NCBI GenBank assembly: GCA_024228935.1
Contig: JAAESX010000231.1
Location: 1-32,171 of the forward strand
Direction: 5' to 3'
DNA: 32,171 nucleotides
Origin: Pseudomonadota bacterium
Lineage (GTDB): Bacteria > Myxococcota_A > UBA796 > CAJQPC01
Under the pieces are notes generated by a model. It searched no databases, was not told the DNA's origin, and saw nothing but the letters and a program-made list of their open reading frames with translations. Position numbers and translations under genes: made by a program. Shown piece after piece: positions 21,082-28,760 of the stretch; position 1 is the stretch's first letter; every line of letters starts with the position of its first letter.

Positions 21082-21358
21082 CGACGCACCCCAGGCCGCG
21101 CCGCGTTCGGATGACCGGCGGCTCACCCAGCTTCCGGCGGAGCGCCGAGATGGCGGCCTCTTCGACGTTCGAGCCGGGCTCGTGGTGCACGTCCCAGCAG
21201 GCCTCGCGCAGCTGCTCGCGCGACACGACGCGACCTCGGCGCTCGAGCAGGACCTGCAGGACGGCCAGCTCCTTCGCCCGCAGGGGGAGCGAGACGCCGC
21301 CTCGCCGGACCTCGGCCTTCGCCGTGTCGAGCTCGAGATCCCCGACGCGCAGGATCAC
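21074..21358 (-). CDS. OmpR/PhoB-type DNA-binding domain lacking its receiver
   Basis: 94 residues from GTG at 21358, all winged helix: V-G-D-L-E-L-D at the start, L-R-A-K-E-L-A-V-L-Q-V-L-L near 26-38, then V-V-S-R-E-Q-L-R-E-A-C-W-D near 44-56, and I-R-T-R-R-G-L-G-C near 82-90. Upstream in frame the sequence reads R-R-G-P-K-L-Q-D before GTG, the usual linker after a receiver domain. A normal OmpR-type regulator has about 120 more residues there; here the plus-strand deiminase fragment begins instead. The gene is therefore 5'-truncated. It may still bind DNA but cannot be phosphorylated by the kinase next to it. Confidence 0.85.
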   Translation of the reverse strand: MILRVGDLELDTAKAEVRRGGVSLPLRAKELAVLQVLLERRGRVVSREQLREACWDVHHEPGSNVEEAAISALRRKLGEPPVIRTRRGLGCVVD

Positions 21359-21369
21359 GTCCTGGAGCT

Positions 21370-21906
21370 TTGGTCCTCGACGGCGACCTCGTCGCGCAGA
21401 ACTGGAAGTTCGACGGCTACCACGACGGCCGCCCGCGCTGGATGTGGGCCGACGACAACGACAACCCGGACGACGTCGCCGCCATCCTGGACCTGCCGCT
21501 CGAGCGCGTGGCGATGGTCCACGAGCGCGTCGTCTTCGTCGAGGGCTACCACCCGCTGGACGTGACGCGCGGCCACATCGACGGACTGGCGCGGTTCATC
21601 AGCGAGGACGAGGTCGTCATCCCCGACGACGGCACCGCGCTGTACGACACCATCGCCGACCAGGTGCCGGACCTCACCATCCACCGGCTCGAGCTGGTGG
21701 ACGGCGACCCCACGCTCAACTGGCTCGTCGGGGACGGCTTCGTCCTGACCGGCTCGACCGGGGACTCGAGCGCCGACGCCGAGCTGGCCGTCGACCTCGG
21801 GGGCTACTTCCCCGACCGCGACATCCACTTCACCGACGTCGGTGTGGTCTGGGAGAACGGGGGCGGCGTGCACTGTGTGACCAACTACCAGCCGGAGAGC
21901 CGATGA
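21370..21906 (+). pseudogene. Agmatine-deiminase-like fragment lacking its N-terminus
   Basis: 178 codons from TTG at 21370. The C-terminal part matches the agmatine deiminase / peptidyl-arginine deiminase fold: T-R-G-H-I-D-G-L-A-R-F with the catalytic His near residue 71, and G-G-G-V-H-C-V-T-N near 165-173 with the nucleophilic Cys. The first ~110 residues of the family, including the R-D-Y-G-P region, are missing. The segment between residues about 50 and 60 also looks shortened, with the usual E-G-G block and N-R-N-P region absent. It starts exactly where the divergent response regulator loses its own 5' half. It is probably non-functional, although the frame is open to the natural-looking C-terminus. 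Confidence 0.6.
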
Positions 21907-22331
21907 TCTTCGAGATGGGGCTCATCGCTCCCTATGCGATCCAGCCCGGAGTCCAGGTGGGGCTGGTCCAGCCGCTGGGCGACCGGGCGTTCATTCGGCC
22001 GCAGCTCGGGGCGTTCACGCGCCCCGGGCGCCACGCCTCGGGTCTCCTCGACGTCGAGGTGGGTCTCCAGGGGCCTCGCCTGGGCGCCTCAGTCGGGCTG
22101 GCCTGCGTCGCCGAGTACCGGCTGGCTGGCGAGACCATCGGCCGAGGACGAGGGGCTCCACTGGGACATCGACGTCGCCTTCGAGGGCAAGGTCGTCATC
22201 ATCGGCGCCGGCGCCGCCGGTCTGGCGGCCGGCTACCTGCTCGACCGGTACGGCATCGACTTCGAGATCCTCGAGGCGCGATGGAGTCCGCATACGCCAC
22301 GGTCCGCACGCTGCTGGAGACTCCCGGGTAG
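21903..22331 (+). pseudogene. Mosaic of gene remnants: outer-membrane barrel and FAD oxidoreductase pieces
   Basis: From ATG 21903 one frame gives about 78 residues of barrel-like outer-membrane protein (L-I-A-P-Y-A, later V-A-E-Y-R-L-A-G-E). At about 22139 it breaks off. A different frame then encodes, from 22141 to 22278, the N-terminal part of an FAD-dependent oxidoreductase with the dinucleotide motif V-V-I-I-G-A-G-A-A-G-L-A-A-G-Y-L-L. At about 22279 this joins a short tail in the first frame (A-M-E-S-A-Y-A-T-V-R-T-L-L) resembling the C-terminus of amine-oxidase-type flavoproteins, so some 350 residues of that enzyme are absent. No intact product is possible. Nested deletions or an assembly join would both explain it. 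Confidence 0.55.
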
Positions 22332-22341
22332 CATCGGTTGC

Positions 22342-24405
22342 ATGTGGTTTCTCCTGGCATGCACCGGCGGCGAAGGCGAGGGCACGAGCTCGCTCAACGT
22401 GGACACCGATGGCGATGGCGTCGTCGACTTCGAGGACTGTGCTCCGGAGGACCCCCAGGTCTTCCCGGGCAACTCCGAGGTCTGCGATGGCATCGACAAC
22501 GACTGCGACGGGGTGAGCGACGGCGCCGCAGCCGAGGACGTCACCACCTGGTACATCGACGGGGACGGGGACGGGTACGGCTCGGACAACGGCGCCGTGA
22601 ACGTGGCGTGTGACCAGCCCTCGGGCTTCGCGGACAAGGCCGGCGACTGCGACGACCTGGACCCCGCGGTGCACCCGGAGACGGTCTGGTACCCGGACGT
22701 CGACGGCGACGGCTATGGCGACGAAGAGACCGGCGTGGCGGCGTGCGAGAGCCCCGGCGAGCTGTTCACGCACGTCGGCGGTGACTGCTTCGACGGCGAC
22801 GCGACGGTGCATCCCGACGCAGACGAGTACTGCGACGGCAAGGACACGGACTGCGACGGGGTCCTGGACGACGACGACGCTCTCGACGCGCAGGCCTACT
22901 ACGTCGACGACGACGGCGACGGCTTCGGCGGCGAGGACTCGCTGGAGACCAGCTGCTCGGTGCTCTCCGGGTACGGCACCGAGGGCGGCGACTGCGACGA
23001 CGCCAACCCCGACGTCTTTCCGGGCTCGACCAAGCGCGAGGTGCCCTTCGACGGCATCGACAACGACTGTGACGGCGTCGACTGGTGCACCGATCTGGAC
23101 TGCGATGGCCGCCCCGATCTGGTGCTGCCGATCTACTACGACGGCGACTCGTACGAAGCCGACAGCTGGGCGTACTTCGCCACGCAGTCCGGCCTGTCGG
23201 ACGGGTCGCGTCGCGAGCTCCCGACCTATGGCGCGCTGGACGCTCACGTCGAGGACCTGGACGGCGACGGCTACCAGGACGTCGTCTTCTCGAGCTACCG
23301 GGACGACGTGGGCTACGACGTGCCCTCGCAGATCTACTGGGGCACCGACGGGGGACCGAAGTCCTCGAGCGTCTCGCAGCTCTCGACGGTCGGCGTCGGC
23401 GAGCTCCACGCCGAGGATCTGGACGGCGACGGGTACACCGATCTGTTCTTCCAGGGCCGCTACGACGGCAGCTACGACCTCAGCTCGTACATCTACTGGG
23501 GCCCGGACTACTCGGACGAGGGCCGGACCGAGCTCGCCAGCAGCCAGGGCTACGGCGTCGCGACCGGGGACATCGACGCCGACGGCTACACCGACATCGT
23601 CGTCTGCAACTACCGGGACAGCTCCTCGTACACGACCGAGAGCCAGATCTTCTGGGGCAGCGTCGACGGCTACAGCGACGAGCTGACCACCGACCTGTCC
23701 ACCATCGGCTGCCACGACGTCCTGGTCGAGGACCTGAACGGCGACGGCTGGCTCGATGTCGTCTTCGCCGGGTACTACGGCGGCAGCAGCTACAGCACCG
23801 CCAGCTACGTCTACTGGGGCTTCGAGGGCGGGCCGAGCAGCGCGTATCGCGACTCGCTGCCGACCATCGGCTCGTGGGACGTCGAGGTCGGGGACATCGA
23901 CCAGGACGGCTTCCTCGACCTGGTGTTCGGGGGCTACCGCCACTCGAGCTGGTCCAGCAGCGTCAGCCAGTACATCTACTACGGCTCGGCGCTGGGGTAC
24001 TCGAGCGAGGTGGTCGAGGCCATCACGCTGAAGGGCGTCGCCGACCTGGAGCTGGCCGACTATGACGGCGACGGCTGGCTCGATCTGCTGACGCCGGTCC
24101 ACTACGACGGCTCGACCTACAAGACGACGAGCAAGCTGTGGTGGGGCAGCGCGTCCGGCTACAGCACCGACGCCGTGACCGACTTCGACACCCACGGGGC
24201 CTACAACGTCGCGACCGGCGACCTGGACCGGGACGGCGGGCTCGATCTGGTCTTCGGCTCCTACTACAGCGGGACGTGGGCCAACACCTCGTCGAACTTC
24301 GTGTACTGGTCGAGCGACGACTGGTCCACGGGCGACGAGCTCGAGACCATGGGCAACTCGGCGAAGCCCATCATCGTCGGCGGGAACGTGACGGTCGGCC
24401 TCTAA
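22342..24405 (+). CDS. MopE-motif and FG-GAP/VCBS repeat surface lipoprotein
   Basis: 687 residues. A very short lipoprotein signal (M-W-F-L-L-A-C, Cys 7). Residues about 18-250 contain four MopE-like calcium motifs of the form D-x-D-G-D-G, then G-D-C-x-D, H/F-P, and D-x-D-C-D-G. Residues about 250-680 contain eight repeats of about 62 residues, each with D-x-D-x-D-G-x-x-D-(L/V)-V-F and ending in (Y/F)-W-G, the FG-GAP/VCBS calcium-binding pattern that folds into a beta-propeller. It is probably an outer-surface adhesion or matrix protein. The TAA stop overlaps the convergent gene by 4 bp. Confidence 0.88.
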   Translation: MWFLLACTGGEGEGTSSLNVDTDGDGVVDFEDCAPEDPQVFPGNSEVCDGIDNDCDGVSDGAAAEDVTTWYIDGDGDGYGSDNGAVNVACDQPSGFADKAGDCDDLDPAVHPETVWYPDVDGDGYGDEETGVAACESPGELFTHVGGDCFDGDATVHPDADEYCDGKDTDCDGVLDDDDALDAQAYYVDDDGDGFGGEDSLETSCSVLSGYGTEGGDCDDANPDVFPGSTKREVPFDGIDNDCDGVDWCTDLDCDGRPDLVLPIYYDGDSYEADSWAYFATQSGLSDGSRRELPTYGALDAHVEDLDGDGYQDVVFSSYRDDVGYDVPSQIYWGTDGGPKSSSVSQLSTVGVGELHAEDLDGDGYTDLFFQGRYDGSYDLSSYIYWGPDYSDEGRTELASSQGYGVATGDIDADGYTDIVVCNYRDSSSYTTESQIFWGSVDGYSDELTTDLSTIGCHDVLVEDLNGDGWLDVVFAGYYGGSSYSTASYVYWGFEGGPSSAYRDSLPTIGSWDVEVGDIDQDGFLDLVFGGYRHSSWSSSVSQYIYYGSALGYSSEVVEAITLKGVADLELADYDGDGWLDLLTPVHYDGSTYKTTSKLWWGSASGYSTDAVTDFDTHGAYNVATGDLDRDGGLDLVFGSYYSGTWANTSSNFVYWSSDDWSTGDELETMGNSAKPIIVGGNVTVGL
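23092..24390 (+). repeat. Eight tandem VCBS/FG-GAP coding repeats
   Basis: Units of about 186-192 bp recur, each encoding D-(L/I)-(D/N)-x-D-G followed by Y-x-x-x-S-Y and a closing Tyr-Trp-Gly or a close variant. The number of blades fits one or two beta-propellers. Nucleotide identity between units is moderate, so they are old duplications. Confidence 0.8.
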
Positions 24406-25442
24406 CGAGACCGGTTGAGGAACACCTCGAGGACGCCGCCTTCGTCGTTCCAGGTCGGGCGCACCACGTCGTCCAGGCCGTCGCCGTCCAGGTCCGTCGC
24501 CATCCAGTCGTAGGTCTCTGCCGGTAGGCCGGACATCGGCAGCTCGGTCCAGTTCGAGAAGGCCACAGGCGTGTCACCGTCGAGCCCGATGACGTCCGCG
24601 CCGAGGTGGTCGTCGAACTTGCCCGCCACCATCAGCCGGTCGGCGATGTCCAGCTCGCCGAACCCGGCGCCGTCGAAGCGCGAGGCGGTGTCCGAGACGC
24701 TGAGCACGACCTCGCTGGCGGGCCGGTCGTGGCGGCCATCGGTCAGCAGCTCGTAGCCGTAGATGCCTTCGATGCGCTCCAGGAGCTCGCCGTCGTCGGA
24801 CAGAAGCCAGGCCTGGTGGATCCCGTAGCCGCCGTTGTGCAGGAGGAGGGCGCCCTCTTCGACGAGCAGCGGCGTGATCTCCCAGGCGGTGCGGATCTCC
24901 TCGCTCAGGGAGATGGGGACACCCGCGGAGCGATCGAGCCAGGCGCCCTCGTCGCTGCGCACGATGAGCTCGGAGCGGCCGTCGCCGTCGAGGTCGGCGA
25001 TGGGAGAGACCTCGGCAACGTCGCCCTCGACCAGCACCTCGAGCGTCCCGTCCAGGCCCACGCGCAAGACCGTGCTGGTCCAGACGTTCTTGGCCTCGCT
25101 TCGGATGGACACGAGCACATCCGAGCCGTGGTCGTCGAGCGTGGCGGCGCTGGCCCCCACCACCCAGGCCTGGTCGGCCCCGAGCAGCTCGTCGAGCGGC
25201 TCGGTCAGCACCAGCGTGTCGCCATCGCTCCACACCACGACCTCGTGCCGCTCGGTGACGCCGAACAGCTCGTCGCGGTGGTCACCATCCAGGTCGGCAG
25301 TACCCAGCACCCTGTCGGTTCCGAGCGCGATGTCCGGTTGCTGCTCGAAGACGAGCTCGGTGATCGGGCGAGTGACCTCGACCGTGGGCGTGGGCCCCAG
25401 CTCGATGGACGGGGACTGGCATGCGGCGAAGAACAGGATCAT
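24402..25442 (-). CDS. VCBS-like repeat lipoprotein
   Basis: 346 residues from ATG at 25442, preferred over GTG at 25445 because AGGAGG lies 5 bp upstream. The lipoprotein signal M-I-L-F-F-A-A-C anchors at Cys 8. Calcium-type loops D-L-D-G-D-H-R-D-E-L, D-L-D-G-D-G-R-S-E-L and D-L-D-G-D-G-L-D-D-V are spread through the protein, as in FG-GAP propellers, but the repeats are more degenerate than in the convergent gene. It ends tail-to-tail with that gene, overlapping by 4 bp. It is probably a second surface propeller. The stop is TAG. Confidence 0.82.
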   Translation of the reverse strand: MILFFAACQSPSIELGPTPTVEVTRPITELVFEQQPDIALGTDRVLGTADLDGDHRDELFGVTERHEVVVWSDGDTLVLTEPLDELLGADQAWVVGASAATLDDHGSDVLVSIRSEAKNVWTSTVLRVGLDGTLEVLVEGDVAEVSPIADLDGDGRSELIVRSDEGAWLDRSAGVPISLSEEIRTAWEITPLLVEEGALLLHNGGYGIHQAWLLSDDGELLERIEGIYGYELLTDGRHDRPASEVVLSVSDTASRFDGAGFGELDIADRLMVAGKFDDHLGADVIGLDGDTPVAFSNWTELPMSGLPAETYDWMATDLDGDGLDDVVRPTWNDEGGVLEVFLNRSR

Positions 25443-25529
25443 CACGACCTCCTGCCCTCAAGGTAGGGCGAGGTCGCTGTTCTGTGAATCGGGAAGTTCA
25501 AAACTAGATTGTTCTGCGCAACCGTTCTT

Positions 25530-26843
25530 TCAGTTGATGAGTCCGGGGAAGGCCTTCCGCAACAGCCCGGCTCGCGGGTCACCTCGCTGAAGCCGCCCAG
25601 ACAGCGCGCGCACCATCTCGTGCATGCGCGGGTCGTCGCCGTTGCGGGCCTTCAGCGCCAGGAGGTACGCGTCGAACCAGCCGGGCTTCTGGATGTTCCG
25701 CTTCAGCCGCAGCAGCAGCTCGTCCGCTCGCTTCAGCTGGAAGCGGTCCTCCAGGTAGATCTGGGCGAGCATCCGGCCGGACTCGACGTCGAAGGGCAGG
25801 CTGCCGCAGCGGCCGCTGGTGCAGTTGGTCTTGAGGCCGGCTTCGAGCACCTGGGTGGCCTCGTTGCGCTTATCCGCCTTGATCCGGCAGCGCGCCATCA
25901 GCTTGTACATCAGCATGCTCCGCGGGTGGTGCTGGACGATGTGGCGGGCGAGCTCGTCGGCCTTGGGCAGCTGGCCCAGACGCTCCAGGACGAGCGCCTT
26001 GTTGATGAGGAGCGCCGCTTCCTTGGGCTCCTCGGCCAGCGCCGTCTCCAGCGCTGCCAGGGCCTCGTTCAGCCGTCCCGCCGATGCGTACGCGCTGGCG
26101 AGCATGACGGCGGTGTGCTGCCCCGCGATGGTGCGGTGGCGTCCCTCGGCGCTGTAGAAGGCGAGCAGGTCCTCCTCGGTAGTGGCGGACTGGCCGGCCA
26201 GCTGGGCGGCTCGAGCGCGCTCGAAGCGGACGATGGGGTCCTTGCCCGCGAAGCGCCCGAGCACCTCGACGGCGTGGGCCGGGGTGCCGTCCTCGGTCGC
26301 CAGGACCGCGGTGGCGAACTCGGGACCGAGCGCGATCATCCGTGCCCGCAGGTCGTCGGGGTACCGCTCGAGGAGGAGAGCGAAGCGGAGACGGGGGTCG
26401 TCCGGTGGGAGCGAGTACAGGTCGTCCTGCACGTCGGGCGGCGGCCCTCCGGCGCCCTCGATCACGTCCGAGGCCGGGGCCCCGAACGGGTTGTTGGTGA
26501 CCCCGACCGTGCGCTTCGGCCTGGCCCCTTCGGTGCGCAGCTCGCGGACGGTGCGACGAGCGCCTCGGATCTCCGCGTCGGCCTGGCCCCCACTGAACTC
26601 GACGGCGAGCGCCAGGTGCTCGGCGGCGCGCTCGTAGTCCCCGGCGTTGGCGCAGGCGATGGCCTCGTCGCAGTTGCGCGACTTCAGGCCCTCCATCGCC
26701 AGGTGGCGCAGCTGGCCGGCGCGGGGCTGGGCCAGTCCTTCGACCTCGAGCCGGGCGTCGTTGTAGTTGCCTTCCGCCAGGAGCGACTCCGCCTTGTCCA
26801 TGCGGTCGTCGTCCGAGGGGAACAGCCAAGCGAGCAGACCCAT
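25530..26843 (-). CDS. TPR-repeat protein
   Basis: 437 residues. The start at 26843 is set by overlap with the def stop (ATGA). The N-terminal part has paired helices (A-E-S-L-L-A-E-G-N-Y-N-D-A-R-L near 18-32 and A-G-D-Y-E-R-A-A-E-H near 66-75). The C-terminal half contains several tetratricopeptide units, for example S-A-Y-A-S-A-G-R-L-N-E-A-L-A-A-L-E and the next two about 34 residues apart. No catalytic motif is visible and only the first 10 residues are hydrophobic, so it is probably a cytoplasmic scaffold. Coupling to peptide deformylase suggests a shared operon, not necessarily a shared function. The next 84 bp (25446-25529) hold no gene. Confidence 0.8.
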   Translation of the reverse strand: MGLLAWLFPSDDDRMDKAESLLAEGNYNDARLEVEGLAQPRAGQLRHLAMEGLKSRNCDEAIACANAGDYERAAEHLALAVEFSGGQADAEIRGARRTVRELRTEGARPKRTVGVTNNPFGAPASDVIEGAGGPPPDVQDDLYSLPPDDPRLRFALLLERYPDDLRARMIALGPEFATAVLATEDGTPAHAVEVLGRFAGKDPIVRFERARAAQLAGQSATTEEDLLAFYSAEGRHRTIAGQHTAVMLASAYASAGRLNEALAALETALAEEPKEAALLINKALVLERLGQLPKADELARHIVQHHPRSMLMYKLMARCRIKADKRNEATQVLEAGLKTNCTSGRCGSLPFDVESGRMLAQIYLEDRFQLKRADELLLRLKRNIQKPGWFDAYLLALKARNGDDPRMHEMVRALSGRLQRGDPRAGLLRKAFPGLIN

Positions 26844-27373
26844 CACTCCTCTCCTTCTTCGCCGTAGAGGAAGTCGTCCATCGGACCCCAGCGGCGGTAT
26901 TCCTCGAGGAACGCCAGCGTACGCGGGTCCATGCGGTCCACGTAGAGGATTCCGTCCAGGTGGTCGCACTCGTGCTGCGTGACGACCGCGTTGAAGTCTT
27001 CGAGCTCCATGTCGATGACCCCGCCGTCCTCGCCGTAGGCCTGAAGACGGATCTCTGCGGGCCGCTCGACGGCAGCTCGCATGTTCTTCACAGACAGGCA
27101 GCCCTCGTACGTCCGGCAGTAGTCGTCGCCGATCGGGGTGATCACCGGGTTGATCAGGACGATGGGCTCGTCGTTGACCTCGGTGATCACGACGCGCACC
27201 GAGGCGTGCACCTGAGGCGCCGCGAGGCCCGCGCCGTCGTACTCCTCGAGGGTGTCGCGCATGTCCTGGATGAGCTGCTGAACGGCAGGCGTGCCGATGG
27301 CTTCGACCGGGATGGGGTCTGCGACGCGGCGAAGGATGGGATGCCCGATCTGGGCGACCTTGAGGATGGCCAT
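26843..27373 (-). CDS. def: Peptide deformylase
   Basis: 176 residues. It removes the formyl group from the N-terminal Met of new proteins, using Fe(II) or another metal. All three motifs are intact: G-A-G-L-A-A-P-Q (47-54), E-G-C-L-S (90-94, metal ligand Cys 92), and Q-H-E-C-D-H (133-138), which supplies the two His ligands and the catalytic Glu. The extra Cys in the third motif (H-E-C-D-H) is normal for many type 1 enzymes. The acidic C-terminal tail (G-E-E-G-E-E) is unremarkable. It overlaps the downstream TPR gene. Formate released by this enzyme could in principle feed the formate enzymes in the window. Confidence 0.97.
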   Translation of the reverse strand: MAILKVAQIGHPILRRVADPIPVEAIGTPAVQQLIQDMRDTLEEYDGAGLAAPQVHASVRVVITEVNDEPIVLINPVITPIGDDYCRTYEGCLSVKNMRAAVERPAEIRLQAYGEDGGVIDMELEDFNAVVTQHECDHLDGILYVDRMDPRTLAFLEEYRRWGPMDDFLYGEEGEE

Positions 27374-27416
27374 GCGCGCAACCTAACCGCGGTTCTCGGG
27401 TAGTCCTGTGAGCACC

Positions 27417-27444
27417 TTGCGCAGCCGCACCTGCGTGCTATTTA
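27417..27444 (+). promoter_or_regulatory. Possible sigma-70-type promoter for the ferredoxin gene
   Basis: TTGCGC (27417-27422) and TATTTA (27439-27444) are separated by 16 bp and lie about 30 bp upstream of the GTG start at 27475. An AGGAG Shine-Dalgarno is at 27465-27469. Matches to consensus are moderate. Confidence 0.4.
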
Positions 27445-27474
27445 CGCGCATCCCAAGGCACTTCAGGAGATTCC

Positions 27475-27741
27475 GTGGCTGACCCGACCAACAAGTGGGA
27501 AGACAACGTTCTTGGCAACGCCCCCGTGAAGAACGAGGAAGGCAACACCGTCAGCTTCTACGTCGACAAGGAGTGCATCCTCTGCTCGGTCTGCAGCGAC
27601 GCGGCGCCGAACAACTTCCGGATGTCCGACGACGAAGATCACGACATCTGCTACAAGCAGCCTGACGACGAGGAAGAGGTCGAGCAGTGCTACGAGGCGA
27701 TGGAGAACTGTCCCGTCGAGTCGATCGGCGACGACGGCTGA
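27475..27741 (+). CDS. Single-cluster ferredoxin
   Basis: 88 residues from GTG at 27475, with AGGAG 5 bp upstream. The cluster motif is C-I-L-C-S-V-C (residues 37-43) with a fourth ligand in N-C-P-V-E near 78-81, as in small monocluster [4Fe-4S] ferredoxins. Two further Cys (near 61 and 73) are not standard ligands. It is very acidic, typical of soluble electron carriers. Its partner enzyme is not evident from the neighbours; the formate dehydrogenase here already has its own NAD module. A strong terminator follows, so it is a single-gene unit. Confidence 0.88.
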   Translation: MADPTNKWEDNVLGNAPVKNEEGNTVSFYVDKECILCSVCSDAAPNNFRMSDDEDHDICYKQPDDEEEVEQCYEAMENCPVESIGDDG

Positions 27742-27764
27742 GGTCTCCTGACCTGCGCTGAGAC

Positions 27765-27790
27765 ACCCGCCCGATGAGGCGGGTTTCTTC
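27765..27790 (+). terminator. Rho-independent terminator after the ferredoxin gene
   Basis: ACCCGCC (27765-27771) pairs with GGCGGGT (27778-27784) around a 6-nt loop, followed by TTCTTCG. An outer TGAGAC/GTCTCA repeat extends the symmetry, so it may also stop the convergent gene ending at 27794. Confidence 0.8.
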
Positions 27791-27793
27791 GTC

Positions 27794-28738
27794 TCAGGGC
27801 CAGAGCTCGGCTTGTCTCGCGTCGATGGCGGCGCGTGCACGATCGCGGATTGCAGCGAGCTCCGGATCGTCCGGGATGCCCTCGTCGAGATCGATCTTTC
27901 GATCGACGAGCAGCTCGACGCCGTCGTCCGTCACCCGGAACCGGGCCTCGCCGAGTCGTGTCGTCTCGTAGTGGCTTCGGACGAGCACTGCGTCCCCCAC
28001 GTCGACGGGCTCCCAGTACCCGCGATGCATGCCGGCATCGATGATGACGTCGAGCTGCGGCACGGCCTGGGCGATCGCGGCGACCTGGTCCGACACGTTC
28101 CAGCTCAGCAGGACCAGCACGTCGGCGTCCTGGTGGGCGGCCAGTGCGGCGACCGCCGACTCGACCGGGTCCAGCGCGATGACGCCGGGGGCGGGGGACA
28201 CGGTCGTTCCTCGCGCCCCGACCCCGACCACGACAACGGTGTGCTCGCCGGCCTGGAGCTCGAGCGCTGAAGGCAGCCCGGTCAGGGACGCCGAGGTCCC
28301 CCAGTCCGGTACGTCGCCCTCGAGCGCGGCGATGTCGCGCGACGTCACGTTGGCCGCGTCCACGCCCAGCTCCTCGAGGCCCTCGAGCATGTGCTCGTTG
28401 CGGACGGCCATGTCCCCGCGCAGGCCTCCGTCGGGTCCGCGCGTGTCGTCGAGCCACTGGCCGGCGAGCACGAACAGCGAGGCGGTGTCGGGGTGTGCGG
28501 CCCGAGAGGCGTCCATGTACGCCCCGGCGCGGGCGACCCCACCTCGGGGCCGCTCGGGGCAGCCGCAGGTCTCCAGCGATCCGCGCTGCTCGCCACCGTA
28601 GAACAGGACGAGGTCGGCTGGGACGTCGCTGATGCGCTCGTCGAGCGTGCCGCGGACCACCAGCTCGGACCGCTCGCGCGTGATGACGAGCGGCTCGACC
28701 GGTTCGTCCTTCGGCAGGCATGAGAGCAGGAGCAGCAC
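27794..28738 (-). CDS. Metallophosphoesterase-like (5'-nucleotidase-related) lipoprotein
   Basis: 314 residues from GTG at 28738. The lipoprotein signal M-L-L-L-L-S-C anchors at Cys 7. The block L-E-T-C-G-C-P-E-R-P-R-G-G-V-A-R near residues 55-70 matches the motif of secreted 5'-nucleotidase/UshA-related proteins often found beside multihaem cytochromes in Deltaproteobacteria, where it reads (E/S)-x-C-G-C-x-x-x-P-x-G-G-(L/V)-x-R. The usual metal ligands of the phosphoesterase fold are only partly recognisable (F-V-L-A-G-Q-W-L near 89-96, then N-V-T-S-R-D near 129-134), so catalytic activity is uncertain. The start is 22 bp from the divergent glycosyltransferase. Confidence 0.7.
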   Translation of the reverse strand: MLLLLSCLPKDEPVEPLVITRERSELVVRGTLDERISDVPADLVLFYGGEQRGSLETCGCPERPRGGVARAGAYMDASRAAHPDTASLFVLAGQWLDDTRGPDGGLRGDMAVRNEHMLEGLEELGVDAANVTSRDIAALEGDVPDWGTSASLTGLPSALELQAGEHTVVVVGVGARGTTVSPAPGVIALDPVESAVAALAAHQDADVLVLLSWNVSDQVAAIAQAVPQLDVIIDAGMHRGYWEPVDVGDAVLVRSHYETTRLGEARFRVTDDGVELLVDRKIDLDEGIPDDPELAAIRDRARAAIDARQAELWP

Positions 28739-28760
28739 GGGCGGATGATATGCCTCCGGG

